Shown: one piece after another, positions 8,339 to 16,345 of the stretch
How positions within the stretch are numbered: the first letter of the stretch is position 1
Layout: each line of letters opens with the position of its first letter
DNA from: Desulfobulbaceae bacterium
GTDB taxonomy: Bacteria > Desulfobacterota > Desulfobulbia > Desulfobulbales > SURF-16
Assembly: GCA_023230525.1 (NCBI GenBank)
Contig: JALNXE010000041.1
Coordinates: 1 to 35,242 of the forward strand
Direction: 5' to 3'
Length of the DNA: 35,242 bases
The notes under the pieces: model-generated
Databases searched by the model: none
What the model saw: the letters and a program-made list of their open reading frames with translations, nothing else
Told to the model about the DNA's origin: nothing
Made by a program: the position numbers and the translations under genes

Positions 8339-9052
8339 TCAACATTTTTCCAGAATCAGCAAGGTGGACGGGTCAAGAGTCAGGCTCGGTTTGCTCCCGC
8401 CAACTTCACCATCCCGCTTGATGATATTCAAGGCGATGCATTTCTTTTTCGGATCAGGCTGCAGCAGAATGATGGTGTCAAACAAGGCGTCCGCCTCATG
8501 ACACGGGGCCGGGACCCCTGTTTTGCTGACCCGCTCGTCGCCACGGTGGCACACTGCGGAAAACCACATGTTGATATTCATGTCTTTGGCCAGCTCCCGC
8601 ATCTGGCCAAGAACCTTCTCCGGCGAGATGGAACAGTCGAAACCGTCCACCAACAGACAGTCCGGCAGGAAGATTTTCTGGTCGATGAGGTCCTTGAGCC
8701 GCTCTTGCAGTTTGGCGACGCCAAAACTCTCCTCGTTAAAGGTCATGATCATCCGCTGACTCATGAGTTCTTCCTGTATCTCTGCGGCACGCTCCAGATT
8801 GCATGCCCTGGCGATGTCCTGGAAAATATCATCATACCAGATTTTCGTTTTTTCAAGACTCTGGCCGATGCTCACATGCAGTACCTTGTTGCCCCGCAGC
8901 ATGCTGTCCAGGGCTATCTGCACCAGAATAGCGGTCTTGCCCAACCCGGCCCGGGACATAACCAGCCCCATCCTGGGGGCTGCTGCCTTCCCCTGGTCCG
9001 CCGGACTGAGAACACGAAGCGGATTTTTCAGAATCAGATCCTCTTTCAACAT
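8339..9052 (-). CDS. RecA/KaiC/DnaB-like P-loop ATPase
   Basis: 237 residues from the ATG at 9052, chosen because a GGGGTG motif lies just upstream; a longer frame from 9103 would run 40 bases into the EF-G gene. Walker A is SRAGLGKT at residues 33-40. A hydrophobic strand ending in Asp (DCLLVDGFD) is a plausible Walker B. Near the C-terminus, IALNIIKRDGEVGG resembles the strand-turn region of RecA-fold ATPases. The protein is a single compact ATPase domain without a recognisable partner domain. It follows the EF-G stop by 10 bases, so the two genes are almost certainly cotranscribed. A link to translation or ribosome rescue is only a guess from position; no specific function is recognised. 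Confidence 0.8.
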   Translation of the reverse strand: MLKEDLILKNPLRVLSPADQGKAAAPRMGLVMSRAGLGKTAILVQIALDSMLRGNKVLHVSIGQSLEKTKIWYDDIFQDIARACNLERAAEIQEELMSQRMIMTFNEESFGVAKLQERLKDLIDQKIFLPDCLLVDGFDCSISPEKVLGQMRELAKDMNINMWFSAVCHRGDERVSKTGVPAPCHEADALFDTIILLQPDPKKKCIALNIIKRDGEVGGSKPSLTLDPSTLLILEKC

Positions 9053-9062
9053 AGTCTCACCC

Positions 9063-11150
9063 CTATTTCCCCTGCTCTTTCTTTTTCTTGCGCATCTCTT
9101 CAATCAAGTTTTCTGCCACATTTTTGGGTACCTGTTTGTAGTCGCTGAACTCCATGGTGAATTCCGCCTTGCCCTGGGTAAGGGAACGCAGCACGGTGGA
9201 GTAGCCGAACATCTCGGAAAGCGGCACCTCGGCTTCAACAGCAGTATATTCGCCTTCTTCCAGGGTACCGATAATGATACCGCGCCGTTGATTGAGACTG
9301 CCCATGATCGACCCCTGAAACTCGGTGGGTCCTTCAACGGCAACCTTCATGATCGGTTCCATCAGCACGGGATTGGCCTTCTTGTAACCTTCCTTGAAGG
9401 CGCCAATGGCCGCCAGCTGAAAGGCAATGTCAGAGGAATCCACGGCATGGGCCGCACCATCGTTGATGACGCAGCGCACTCCGCTGACGGGAAATTCCGC
9501 CAGGGCGCCTTTCTCCAGACTCTTGCGGAAGCCTTTGTCGCAGGAGCTGATGTATTCCCGGGGAATGACGCCGCCGACGATATTATCGACAAATTCGTAT
9601 TCACCCTCGGCCAGCGGTTCCATATAGCCACCCACCCGACCGAACTGGCCCGAACCACCGGTCTGCTTCTTATGGGAGTAGTTGAACTCCGCCCGCTGGG
9701 TAATGGTTTCACGGTAGGCGACCTGGGGGGCGCCGACCTTGACCTCAGCGCCGTATTCACGCTTCATGCGCTCAATGTAGACATCCAGATGCAGCTCACC
9801 CATGCCGGAGACGATGGTTTCATTGGTTTCATGATCCACATAGGTCCTGAAGGTTGGATCTTCCTTGGTAAAGCGGTTGAGCGCCTTGGACATGTTACCC
9901 TGGGCCTTGTTGTCCACCGGGATAATGGCCAGGGAGATAACAGGGGTCGGCACATGCATGGAACTCATGGAGTAACTGACATCACTGGAGGTGAAGGTAT
10001 CGCCTGAGGCGCAGTCAACGCCGAACAGGGCCACGATATCACCGGCGCCGGACTCATCTATCTCTTCCATCTCATCGGCATGCATGCGAACCAGGCGGCC
10101 GATCTTCACCTTTTTACCGGTACGGCTGTTGATGATGGTATCACCTTTTTTCATGTGCCCCTGATAAATGCGGATATAGGTCAGCTGGCCGTAACGCCCG
10201 TCTTCCAGTTTGAAGGCCAGACAGACCAGGGGATCTTCCGGCTTGGAGGACAGCACTAATTCCTGCTCGGCATTGTTGAGATCCAGGGCGACATTTCTGA
10301 TATCCATGGGGTTGGGCATATACATGGTAATGGCGTCAAGCAGACACTGTACCCCCCTGTTCTTGTAAGCGGAACCCATGAAAACCGGAGCCAGCTCCAG
10401 GGCGAGAGTGCCCTTGCGGATGGCCTCTTTGATCATCTTCTCGGTGGGCTCTCCCTCGAGAATCGCTTCCATCAGCTCATCGGAAAACATGGACACGGCA
10501 TCCAGCATCTCTTCCCGTTTTACCATGGCCTCATCCAGCAGACGCGCCGGAATTTCCTCTTCACGGATCTTCTCGCCGTTTTCCCCGTCAAAATAGACGG
10601 CCTTCATCTTGACCAGATCGATCACGCCTTCCAGATCGCCTTCAAGACCAATGGGTATCTGCATCATGACCGCGTTGAGGCCCAGCTTTTCCCTGACCTG
10701 ATTGGCCACCCTCTCAGGATTGGCGCCGGTCCGATCGCATTTGTTGATGAAAACCACCCGCGGGACCTTGTAGCGGGACATCTGACGGTTTACCGTGATA
10801 CTCTGGGACTGAACCCCGCCAACGGAGCAGAGAATCAGCACCGCGCCGTCCAGCACCCTCAGGGCACGCTCAACCTCGATGGTGAAATCCACATGGCCGG
10901 GGGTATCGATGATGTTGATGGAATGGTCCTTCCAGCTGCAGTAGGTCGCCGCAGACTGAATGGTAATGCCCCTTTCCTTTTCCAGCTCCATGGAGTCCAT
11001 CTTGGCGCCAACTCCATCCTTGCCCCTTACCTCGTGAATCGCGTGGATACGATCCGTATAAAAAAGTATCCTTTCCGTCAGGGTCGTTTTACCGGAATCA
11101 ATATGGGCGCTGATTCCAATATTACGAACTTTCGCCAAATCTTTCTGCAT
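9063..11150 (-). CDS. fusA: Elongation factor G, mitochondrial EFG1/spdEFG1-like
   Basis: 695 residues, full length for EF-G. G motifs are AHIDSGKT (15-22), DTPGH (82-86) and NKCD (136-139, where most EF-Gs have NKMD). The HIDSGKTTLTER and GKDGVGAKMDSMELEKERGITIQSAATY-type segments follow the mitochondrial EFG1 pattern rather than the canonical bacterial HIDAGKTT type. So do GHVDFTIEVERALRVLDGAV and FTHKKQ-like FNYSHKKQTGG. Domains II to V are present through FGYSTVLRSLTQGKAEFTMEF. The family moves tRNA and mRNA through the ribosome; in lineages with spdEFG1 and spdEFG2, the first does translocation and the second recycling. The ATG has GAGG nearby. Whether the genome has another fusA cannot be seen. 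A terminator for the preceding gene lies upstream, so transcription starts in the 80 bases before the ATG. Confidence 0.95.
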   Translation of the reverse strand: MQKDLAKVRNIGISAHIDSGKTTLTERILFYTDRIHAIHEVRGKDGVGAKMDSMELEKERGITIQSAATYCSWKDHSINIIDTPGHVDFTIEVERALRVLDGAVLILCSVGGVQSQSITVNRQMSRYKVPRVVFINKCDRTGANPERVANQVREKLGLNAVMMQIPIGLEGDLEGVIDLVKMKAVYFDGENGEKIREEEIPARLLDEAMVKREEMLDAVSMFSDELMEAILEGEPTEKMIKEAIRKGTLALELAPVFMGSAYKNRGVQCLLDAITMYMPNPMDIRNVALDLNNAEQELVLSSKPEDPLVCLAFKLEDGRYGQLTYIRIYQGHMKKGDTIINSRTGKKVKIGRLVRMHADEMEEIDESGAGDIVALFGVDCASGDTFTSSDVSYSMSSMHVPTPVISLAIIPVDNKAQGNMSKALNRFTKEDPTFRTYVDHETNETIVSGMGELHLDVYIERMKREYGAEVKVGAPQVAYRETITQRAEFNYSHKKQTGGSGQFGRVGGYMEPLAEGEYEFVDNIVGGVIPREYISSCDKGFRKSLEKGALAEFPVSGVRCVINDGAAHAVDSSDIAFQLAAIGAFKEGYKKANPVLMEPIMKVAVEGPTEFQGSIMGSLNQRRGIIIGTLEEGEYTAVEAEVPLSEMFGYSTVLRSLTQGKAEFTMEFSDYKQVPKNVAENLIEEMRKKKKEQGK

Positions 11151-11231
11151 CTCTTTTTCCTCAAACTTTTTAGCTCTGTTACTACATGTCCCCGCCCGCG
11201 GGAAAAAAATTACGTTGGGTACATTACAATT

Positions 11232-11261
11232 AAAAAAACGGCCCTCAGATCAGGGCCGTTT
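11232..11261 (-). terminator. Rho-independent terminator of the SLOG-like gene
   Basis: A 10-bp perfect stem (11236-11245 with 11252-11261) has a 6-nt loop. On the minus strand it is followed by a run of T, seen as A residues at 11232-11238. It lies 60 bases past the stop of the gene at 11321 and separates it from EF-G. Confidence 0.85.
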
Positions 11262-11320
11262 CAGAATACACACGAGAATCAAGCTAGATAAACCATCCAC
11301 CAGCAGCTTGTCAAGAAAAT

Positions 11321-11878
11321 TTATCGGCTCGCCCCGAATGAGCGGACGAAAAGATCAGCTATGGCCGCTTTGCCGTCATCGGTCAGATTTCTGGTGCCGG
11401 AGCAGGCAATAGTATCAAAGGCAATCATGGGGAACTCCGGCTTCCAGGCACCTTCTTTCCAGGTGAACCATGCCTTCTGCTCCTGGTCATAGACGCTTAC
11501 CGGCCGATTAAACAGCCTTGCCAGCTCGACCGCCCAGCCGGTGCCGCCCTTGACGCTGTTATCTTCCAGGATTTTGCCCACCACAAAAACCTGGTGACCC
11601 TTATTGACCATATGAAAAATGGACTGCAGCACCTTCCTGATTTTCTTTTTTTCATAATAGGTGCGGTTCATCATTTTTGAGGCGAGTTCCATGCTGATAT
11701 CGCCCCGGGCAAGCTCATCTTCCGAAAGCATCACCACGTGCTTGTCCCGGGCCATGGCATGGCCTTCATATGAAAAATTCACCTCCTGCAGTCCCCATTG
11801 CTCGGCAGCCTCGCCGAACGCAGCTTCCGCGCCTTTCATTCCACCACTGTACAGCGTACATTTTGTCTTCTCTATCAT
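11321..11878 (-). CDS. Conserved hypothetical protein, Rossmann/SLOG-like
   Basis: 185 residues from the ATG at 11878, which has a run of G just upstream; an ATG 6 codons earlier lacks any ribosome site. The protein opens with a strand and glycine turn (LYSGGMKGAEAAFGE), as in Rossmann-type nucleotide-binding folds of the SLOG/lysine-decarboxylase-like group. A basic segment (NRTYYEKKKIRKVLQSIFHMV) is followed by a second strand-glycine unit (VFVVGKILEDNSVKGGTGWAVELARLF). The end has FDTIACSGTRNLTDDG. The G-rich turns and the SGTR motif suggest binding of a nucleotide or phosphosugar, but no catalytic set is certain. The gene is monocistronic, with a terminator behind it and a long gap before it. 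Confidence 0.75.
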   Translation of the reverse strand: MIEKTKCTLYSGGMKGAEAAFGEAAEQWGLQEVNFSYEGHAMARDKHVVMLSEDELARGDISMELASKMMNRTYYEKKKIRKVLQSIFHMVNKGHQVFVVGKILEDNSVKGGTGWAVELARLFNRPVSVYDQEQKAWFTWKEGAWKPEFPMIAFDTIACSGTRNLTDDGKAAIADLFVRSFGASR

Positions 11879-12120
11879 AACCCCCCCACTCTTCATAACG
11901 GGTTTTTACCTGCGAGCTGCTCGGCAAACACCTTAACCGCCGCTTCAGGCATAAAGTTTCCCCCTTGCCGGGGTATATAAATTGCGGTTTAACTTGTCAC
12001 GCCGGATCGCGCGCCCGGCGCTGCATATTATTTGCTTGCGATTGATTTGCCTTAGCGCAGCCGGCAGACGCTCTTTCCGGCGGCCGAAATGCCGGAAGCG
12101 CCCTGCGACTGAACGAATAG

Positions 12121-12153
12121 AAAAAAGGGGCTGCGCAGTTACGCAACCCCTTT
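12121..12153 (-). terminator. Terminator-like hairpin attached to the tRNA-Phe relic
   Basis: AAAGGGGCTGCG (12124-12135) pairs with CGCAACCCCTTT (12142-12153), with one mismatch. On the minus strand T residues follow, seen as A at 12121-12126. It matches the arrangement and much of the sequence of the hairpin after the intact tRNA-Phe at 24233-24269, so it is probably a copied tRNA terminator. Confidence 0.6.
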
Positions 12154-12161
12154 CATATCTC

Positions 12162-12219
12162 TGGCGCCGATACCAGGAATCGTATCAGGGAAACACGGAT
12201 TTTCACGGCGTTCTACCGC
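12162..12219 (-). pseudogene. Decayed tRNA-Phe copy (3' half)
   Basis: The stretch aligns with the 3' and central part of the intact tRNA-Phe gene at 24276-24351. TGG(T/C)GCCG, then ACCAGGAATCG, then CAGGGA, then ACACGGATTTTCA are shared, covering the CCA end, T arm and anticodon loop. Changes in the T loop and acceptor (GGGA to GATA) break pairing. After CTACCG the D arm and 5' acceptor strand are absent. It therefore cannot fold as a tRNA and is best read as a relic of duplication at a tRNA integration site. Confidence 0.7.
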
Positions 12220-12486
12220 CAATATTCCCCCAACAGACGACTTGTTTGTCCCATAACACAACCCCCAGAATTATCAGCACGATCTTTCCGGTCACGTAAT
12301 TTAATCCTGTATTTATAGCAGAAAAGCTCGCCTGTTGCAAGCAAATCATCAGTAGGCGGCAAAAAATCAAAAACTCTTTCTTTTTGTCAGCCATCGGCAG
12401 AACAAGGGGGGCGGGAGATAGCCAGACCTCCCTGCCCAGGAACGATTACCTACGGCACAACAACCCGCGCTGCAAATCATCAATTT

Positions 12487-14187
12487 CTACAGCTTGCTTG
12501 AATCCGTTGCAATTTCCCAGGCCGCGAGACGCGAGAAGGACTTCTTCTGTTCCCAGGGGAAAATTTCTTGGATGAACAGCGGCTTTTCGCGATAGGCAGG
12601 GGGAATCAGCGGGAGAAGGTCATTCCGGCAATCCTGTCTGACAATGATCAGCTTCACCGCGTCCGGAGAGTTGAGAAACCGGCTCGCCTCTTCCGGGGAG
12701 GTGAGCATCTGAATAGGCTTCGGCTGGTCCAGATAAAAAACCACATCTTTCGCTTGTTTACCATAGAAAGCGATGTCCCCGGGGCTGATTTTTGCCCTGG
12801 CGATCTCCTCTTTAAGTCGCAGGGCAAAGGGCTTGCCCGTACGATAAACATCCAGGGCTATATGCTGCCAGCAGAAGAACCCGCCCATGATAATGACAGC
12901 GGAAAGCACGGGCAGGCCGATATTGCGGCTGACACCCAGATATGACGGGACTGGGCAAGTTTCCAGTCGAAGGAGAAGCCAGACCGCCAGGGCGAATATG
13001 CCGATGACCGGGGTGAACAGGGCGATGGCCTCCGGCGGCACAAAACCGATGCGCTCCCGCACCATGGGCCACAGCGCCGGGGTCAGCAATTCCACCATGG
13101 CGGCCACGGACAGCAGGGCGATCTGCAGAGCAAGAAAAATGCGCTTCAATTTATCATTGCCCGCGGTTTGCAGAAAGACCGCCATGTAGAGAGCGCAGAA
13201 GGGGATAATGGGCAGAATATAATAATTTCGCCTGGACCCTGACAGGGTGAAAAAGACAAAAATAAGCACCATGGTTTTCACCAGCCAGCGCGTATTTTTA
13301 TCACCTGCCCCAAGCAGCTGCCGGCTGCCGAAAAGTGATCCCAGAAACAGAGGGGTCCAGGGCAGCAACAGGGACGGGACATAGAAAAAGTACACAAAAA
13401 AGGGCTCCTTATGATCAAATGGCTGAAAGTAACGCAGGATATTTTCGCGGAATACCAGGTAGAGTCCGCTGCTTTGATAGCCGCCGCTGGTCGAGTTCGC
13501 AATGACAAAAGGAAGGAGATAGATGACGCCGCCCGCGAGCAGGGCCACAATGTGCCGGAAATTGAAGTGGGTCTTCCAGCGATTCCGCAGCAGCAGATCA
13601 GGCAGGATGGCCAGCACAGGCACAATGACGGCGGTGAGGCCTTTGGTATGAGCCCCGGCAAAACAGATCAGATAAAAAACAAAGTAGGTCAGAAAAACCG
13701 GTTTTTCCTTGCGCCGCCAGTACCAGACAACCGCCATGGTGATGGCCGCCAGGTTTTCCATATCCGCTTCGCCGATTCTGGCCCAGAAGATCAGGGCGTA
13801 AGAGGTTAACAGCAGCCAGCCCGCGGTCCTGCCCACCTCTTTGGACCATAGTTGCTGGCCCAGCTCCACGGTGCCCCAGAGGACCACCAGCCCGGCTACG
13901 GCGCTGGGCAGCCTGACGGCCAGCTCATTGAGACTGCCGGTTATGGCCTGGGTCAAGGCAATCAACCAGTAACCCAACAGGGGTTTATCAAAATATTCGA
14001 GACCGTTGATGCTGGGATGAAAAAAATCCCGGGTGAGCAGCATGGCTCGGACAATCTCGGCCCACCGGTCTTCCGAACCCCAGAGGGCCTTCTGCCCGAG
14101 CCCCCAGAAAAGAAGCAGAAATGCCGTCAGCCAGAAGATAACAGCGGGCAAAGTTTTTTTAGCGTTGTTAAGCATCAGTTTATTCAT
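12487..14187 (-). CDS. ArnT/PMT-like membrane glycosyltransferase (GT83-type)
   Basis: 566 residues with an N-terminal helix (about 12-31), a periplasmic loop carrying an acidic pair (SEDRWAEIVRAM, E39-D40) and then ten or more further helices. A soluble C-terminal domain of about 100 residues follows. This is the plan of GT-C enzymes of the ArnT/PMT_2 type, which move sugars from undecaprenyl-phosphate donors to lipid A or other periplasmic acceptors. The LEYFDKPLLGYWL segment after the first loop matches the family's KPPLxYWL motif. The acceptor cannot be inferred: no polymyxin-resistance genes are nearby, and the gene is flanked by long gaps. The start is ATG without a clear ribosome site, and an ATG 4 codons in is possible. 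The length is normal for the family. Confidence 0.88.
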   Translation of the reverse strand: MNKLMLNNAKKTLPAVIFWLTAFLLLFWGLGQKALWGSEDRWAEIVRAMLLTRDFFHPSINGLEYFDKPLLGYWLIALTQAITGSLNELAVRLPSAVAGLVVLWGTVELGQQLWSKEVGRTAGWLLLTSYALIFWARIGEADMENLAAITMAVVWYWRRKEKPVFLTYFVFYLICFAGAHTKGLTAVIVPVLAILPDLLLRNRWKTHFNFRHIVALLAGGVIYLLPFVIANSTSGGYQSSGLYLVFRENILRYFQPFDHKEPFFVYFFYVPSLLLPWTPLFLGSLFGSRQLLGAGDKNTRWLVKTMVLIFVFFTLSGSRRNYYILPIIPFCALYMAVFLQTAGNDKLKRIFLALQIALLSVAAMVELLTPALWPMVRERIGFVPPEAIALFTPVIGIFALAVWLLLRLETCPVPSYLGVSRNIGLPVLSAVIIMGGFFCWQHIALDVYRTGKPFALRLKEEIARAKISPGDIAFYGKQAKDVVFYLDQPKPIQMLTSPEEASRFLNSPDAVKLIIVRQDCRNDLLPLIPPAYREKPLFIQEIFPWEQKKSFSRLAAWEIATDSSKL

Positions 14188-14773
14188 CTTGGGAATTACG
14201 GGCTGGTGATGGCAACTAAGAAGGTAGCCAAAATGCCCAGGCCAGAGCCATCAAGCGCGGCAACTATCACGGGAATCATGGCCTGCCACGGTCAAAACCT
14301 GACAGAAATATATAGCATATTTTTCACATGCCTTGCACCTTGATAAACCCAAAAAATGAAGAAGAAATGAAAATAGAGATTTTTTTCTACGGTTGTTGCA
14401 GAATGTCACTGAGATTTCATTCTGCAACAAACAGATCTGCTTGACCGCCCGAGCCATCGCCTGCCCGAAAAAATATCCCATCCCGCCTCATGGGCCGATT
14501 TCCCGGCATTTATTTGGCCGGACGCGCCCTCTTCCTTTCCACCGTTTTTCTCTGCCTTCGTGTTGCTCTATGCAACACGAGTCCCCCCGCGGACCGGCAG
14601 CTAAGTCATTGACAAATATTTTATTTTTTAATTATCTGATTTTACTGAATAATATTCGAAATATGCAAGTTGGCACACTTGATGCTTATTTACAGGGGCT
14701 GAAAACAAGCAAAAAATCAATTTTTTATAATTTTCTATCATTACATCGCGTTAAGAACAAATGGAGGTATCCC
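14188..14773. other. Divergent intergenic region upstream of glycosyltransferase and Usp-like gene
   Basis: A 586-base gap between two divergent genes, so it must hold both promoters. It contains the 13-bp inverted repeat at 14393-14430. An AT-rich block at 14609-14680 begins with a consensus -35 TTGACA at 14609-14614, but no good -10 sits at the expected 16-18 base spacing. A plus-strand frame continues upstream of the Usp-like start to 14393. Its composition is not protein-like and the ribosome site favours 14774. Confidence 0.5.
14393..14430. promoter_or_regulatory. Perfect 13-bp inverted repeat (hairpin or operator candidate)
   Basis: TTGTTGCAGAATG (14393-14405) is exactly complementary to CATTCTGCAACAA (14418-14430) around a 12-base spacer. 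No T run follows directly on either strand, so a terminator is unlikely. Its place between divergent genes, about 200 bases before the glycosyltransferase start, allows an operator or an RNA hairpin. Confidence 0.5.
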
Positions 14774-15319
14774 ATGGCCCTTTACAACTGGCTTAAACCA
14801 GGCAAGAACAAGGACGTGAACGTTGTCAAACTGCAGGAGGAATGCATCGGCATCGGTGAAATGGCTGCTGGGCACCCTACTGGTGCGGCAGCATCTATCA
14901 AAAGGATGATGGACCAAAAAAATATGCCTCCCAAGATACTGGTGGTGGGAGATGGCAGGTATTCCAAAAAACTGAGAGATTACACCCTGAAGATGGCCCA
15001 ACGCCTTGACTGTGAAATAGTGGCCCTCAACGTTTCCAAGCCTCCTCTGCCTTTTGCAGGCGAAAGCGCGGGCACCGAACTCGGCATGTTCCCTGAATCA
15101 CCCATGAATAACATGGGGCAATTCATTGAACAGTCACAGGCAATGGGAGTAAACGTCAAACCCGTTACGCAACCCGGCGACAGGGATCAGGTGATAGCTG
15201 AACTAAGTGCTCAAGATCCTTCCATTCGCTATGTGGTGAGCGAACCTGAATGCGCCAGGGAGGAAGGAATCGGAGAATACCCGATGCTGGATCTTGATCT
15301 GGGTTATTCCCGGTTGTAA
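14774..15319 (+). CDS. Universal-stress-protein-like protein
   Basis: 181 residues from the ATG at 14774, chosen for the GGAGG site 6-7 bases upstream. The same frame is open to 14393, but that extension has low-quality composition and no ribosome site. Residues 1-50 are a polar leader. From residue 53 a UspA-like core begins: a buried strand (KILVVGDGRY), a helix (LRDYTLKMAQRLDC) and a second strand (EIVALNVS). A later segment, QVIAELSAQDPSIRYVVSEPE, fits the helix-strand of the same fold. The usual C-terminal ATP loop (G-2x-G-9x-G-S/T) is absent, so ATP binding is doubtful. The role may be stress or metabolic signalling. A strong terminator follows, making it monocistronic. Confidence 0.8.
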   Translation: MALYNWLKPGKNKDVNVVKLQEECIGIGEMAAGHPTGAAASIKRMMDQKNMPPKILVVGDGRYSKKLRDYTLKMAQRLDCEIVALNVSKPPLPFAGESAGTELGMFPESPMNNMGQFIEQSQAMGVNVKPVTQPGDRDQVIAELSAQDPSIRYVVSEPECAREEGIGEYPMLDLDLGYSRL

Positions 15320-15345
15320 CAAAAAATATTTGCAATAAAGGATAT

Positions 15346-15391
15346 TACCAAAGGGTCTGCCGCGTCTCGGCTGCAGACCCTTTGGTATTTT
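15346..15391 (+). terminator. Rho-independent terminator
   Basis: A perfect 15-bp stem (15346-15360 with 15373-15387) with a 12-nt loop is followed by TTTTG. It lies 27 bases after the Usp-like stop. Confidence 0.9.
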
Positions 15392-15601
15392 GTGAAGCCG
15401 AAAATCAGGCCGGAGGCTTTTCTGCTGACGGTACACCTGGCTTCGCCGCAATAGCGAAATATCCGCAGAATACTTGTCAGCGTGGCTGAACAGCAGGTTG
15501 CTGACTCCTATCCGGTCAGATAGCAAGGGAGAAATGTTCACTTTTGGGAAGTATCAAAAAAATAGATCTGTCCCGATTTTTTTTATTATTGTTGCTCCCA
15601 A

Positions 15602-16345
15602 TCACTGTTCCTCAAAGAATCGCACGGCATTGAGCAACTCAGGGAAATTATAAATAATATAGTCAGGCTCAACGCCTTTTTTTTCCTGCGTCCCCTGGTT
15701 TGATTTAAAAAACACCGTCTTCATGCCGAGTTCCTTTGCCCCAAATATATCGCGGTACATGTCATTGCCCACAAACAAGACCTCTGCCGGCGCCATCTGC
15801 ATCGCGGTCAACGCGCTCTCGAACATCCGTTTATCCGGCTTGCGATAACCTACATCCCCTGAGACGGTAACCGTCTCAAAAGAGTCCGCCAATCCCACCG
15901 CGTGCAATTCGGGAACTGCATAGGCAGTCTGGCCGTCAGATATGGCCGCTAAACGATAGTTCGGGAGCAATTGTTTTATGGTGTTTTCCACCCCGGGATA
16001 AAGCTGCAGCCTGAAGCGAGATACCGCACGATACGTCTCGGCAAGAAACAGCGGAAGCTGTTCAAGCTTCCCAGGTGATAGACGCTGCGTAAACTCGGTC
16101 GAGTTCCGGGCTATCATCTCGCGGAAAATACCGACCGCGTCAAACTCGGGATGCCGCTCAGCGCTCGCCGCCCGCTGTTCCTTCATAATCTGAAAATACA
16201 ACTCTTTCACCGTGGCTGGGTCAAGGAATATCCCCTGATAGGAAAGCAGATTGCTGATCACGCGATAGATATCGTCGTGCATCTCGTTGGTGTGGATATC
16301 CGTGAGCGTTCCGTTGATATCAAAAATTATTCCCTTTACAATCAT
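15602..16345 (-). CDS. HAD-superfamily hydrolase
   Basis: 247 residues from the ATG at 16345, which overlaps the stop of the upstream kinase gene by one base (TGATG) and has GGAGG before it. HAD motif I reads FDINGTLTD, with nucleophile D9. The residue two places on, normally the acid/base Asp, is Asn11. Motif II is AAISDGQ, the motif III lysine lies in GYRKPD, and motif IV is FVGNDMYRD, with the two acidic residues that bind magnesium. The helical cap between motifs I and II is of the phosphoglycolate-phosphatase type. The family removes phosphate from small molecules. Translational coupling to the APH-like kinase suggests the two act on related metabolites, which is an inference. Confidence 0.88.
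   Translation of the reverse strand: MIVKGIIFDINGTLTDIHTNEMHDDIYRVISNLLSYQGIFLDPATVKELYFQIMKEQRAASAERHPEFDAVGIFREMIARNSTEFTQRLSPGKLEQLPLFLAETYRAVSRFRLQLYPGVENTIKQLLPNYRLAAISDGQTAYAVPELHAVGLADSFETVTVSGDVGYRKPDKRMFESALTAMQMAPAEVLFVGNDMYRDIFGAKELGMKTVFFKSNQGTQEKKGVEPDYIIYNFPELLNAVRFFEEQ

Larger units (their letters stand above)
11879..12486. other. Intergenic region with tRNA-Phe relic
   Basis: A 608-base gap between the SLOG-like gene and the glycosyltransferase. The recognisable contents are the terminator-like hairpin and decayed tRNA-Phe copy at 12121-12219, annotated separately. A minor hairpin (TTCCGGC with GCCGGAA, near 12075-12096) is also present. I see no convincing gene; the short frames here have no ribosome sites or protein-like composition. 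Confidence 0.6.

Noticed and set aside
14393..14773. Upstream extension of the Usp-like frame
   Set aside because: The composition is not protein-like, it covers the inverted repeat and AT-rich promoter zone, and GGAGG supports the start at 14774.
15203..15541. 112-residue minus-strand frame
   Set aside because: It overlaps the Usp-like gene end and its terminator and has no family features.
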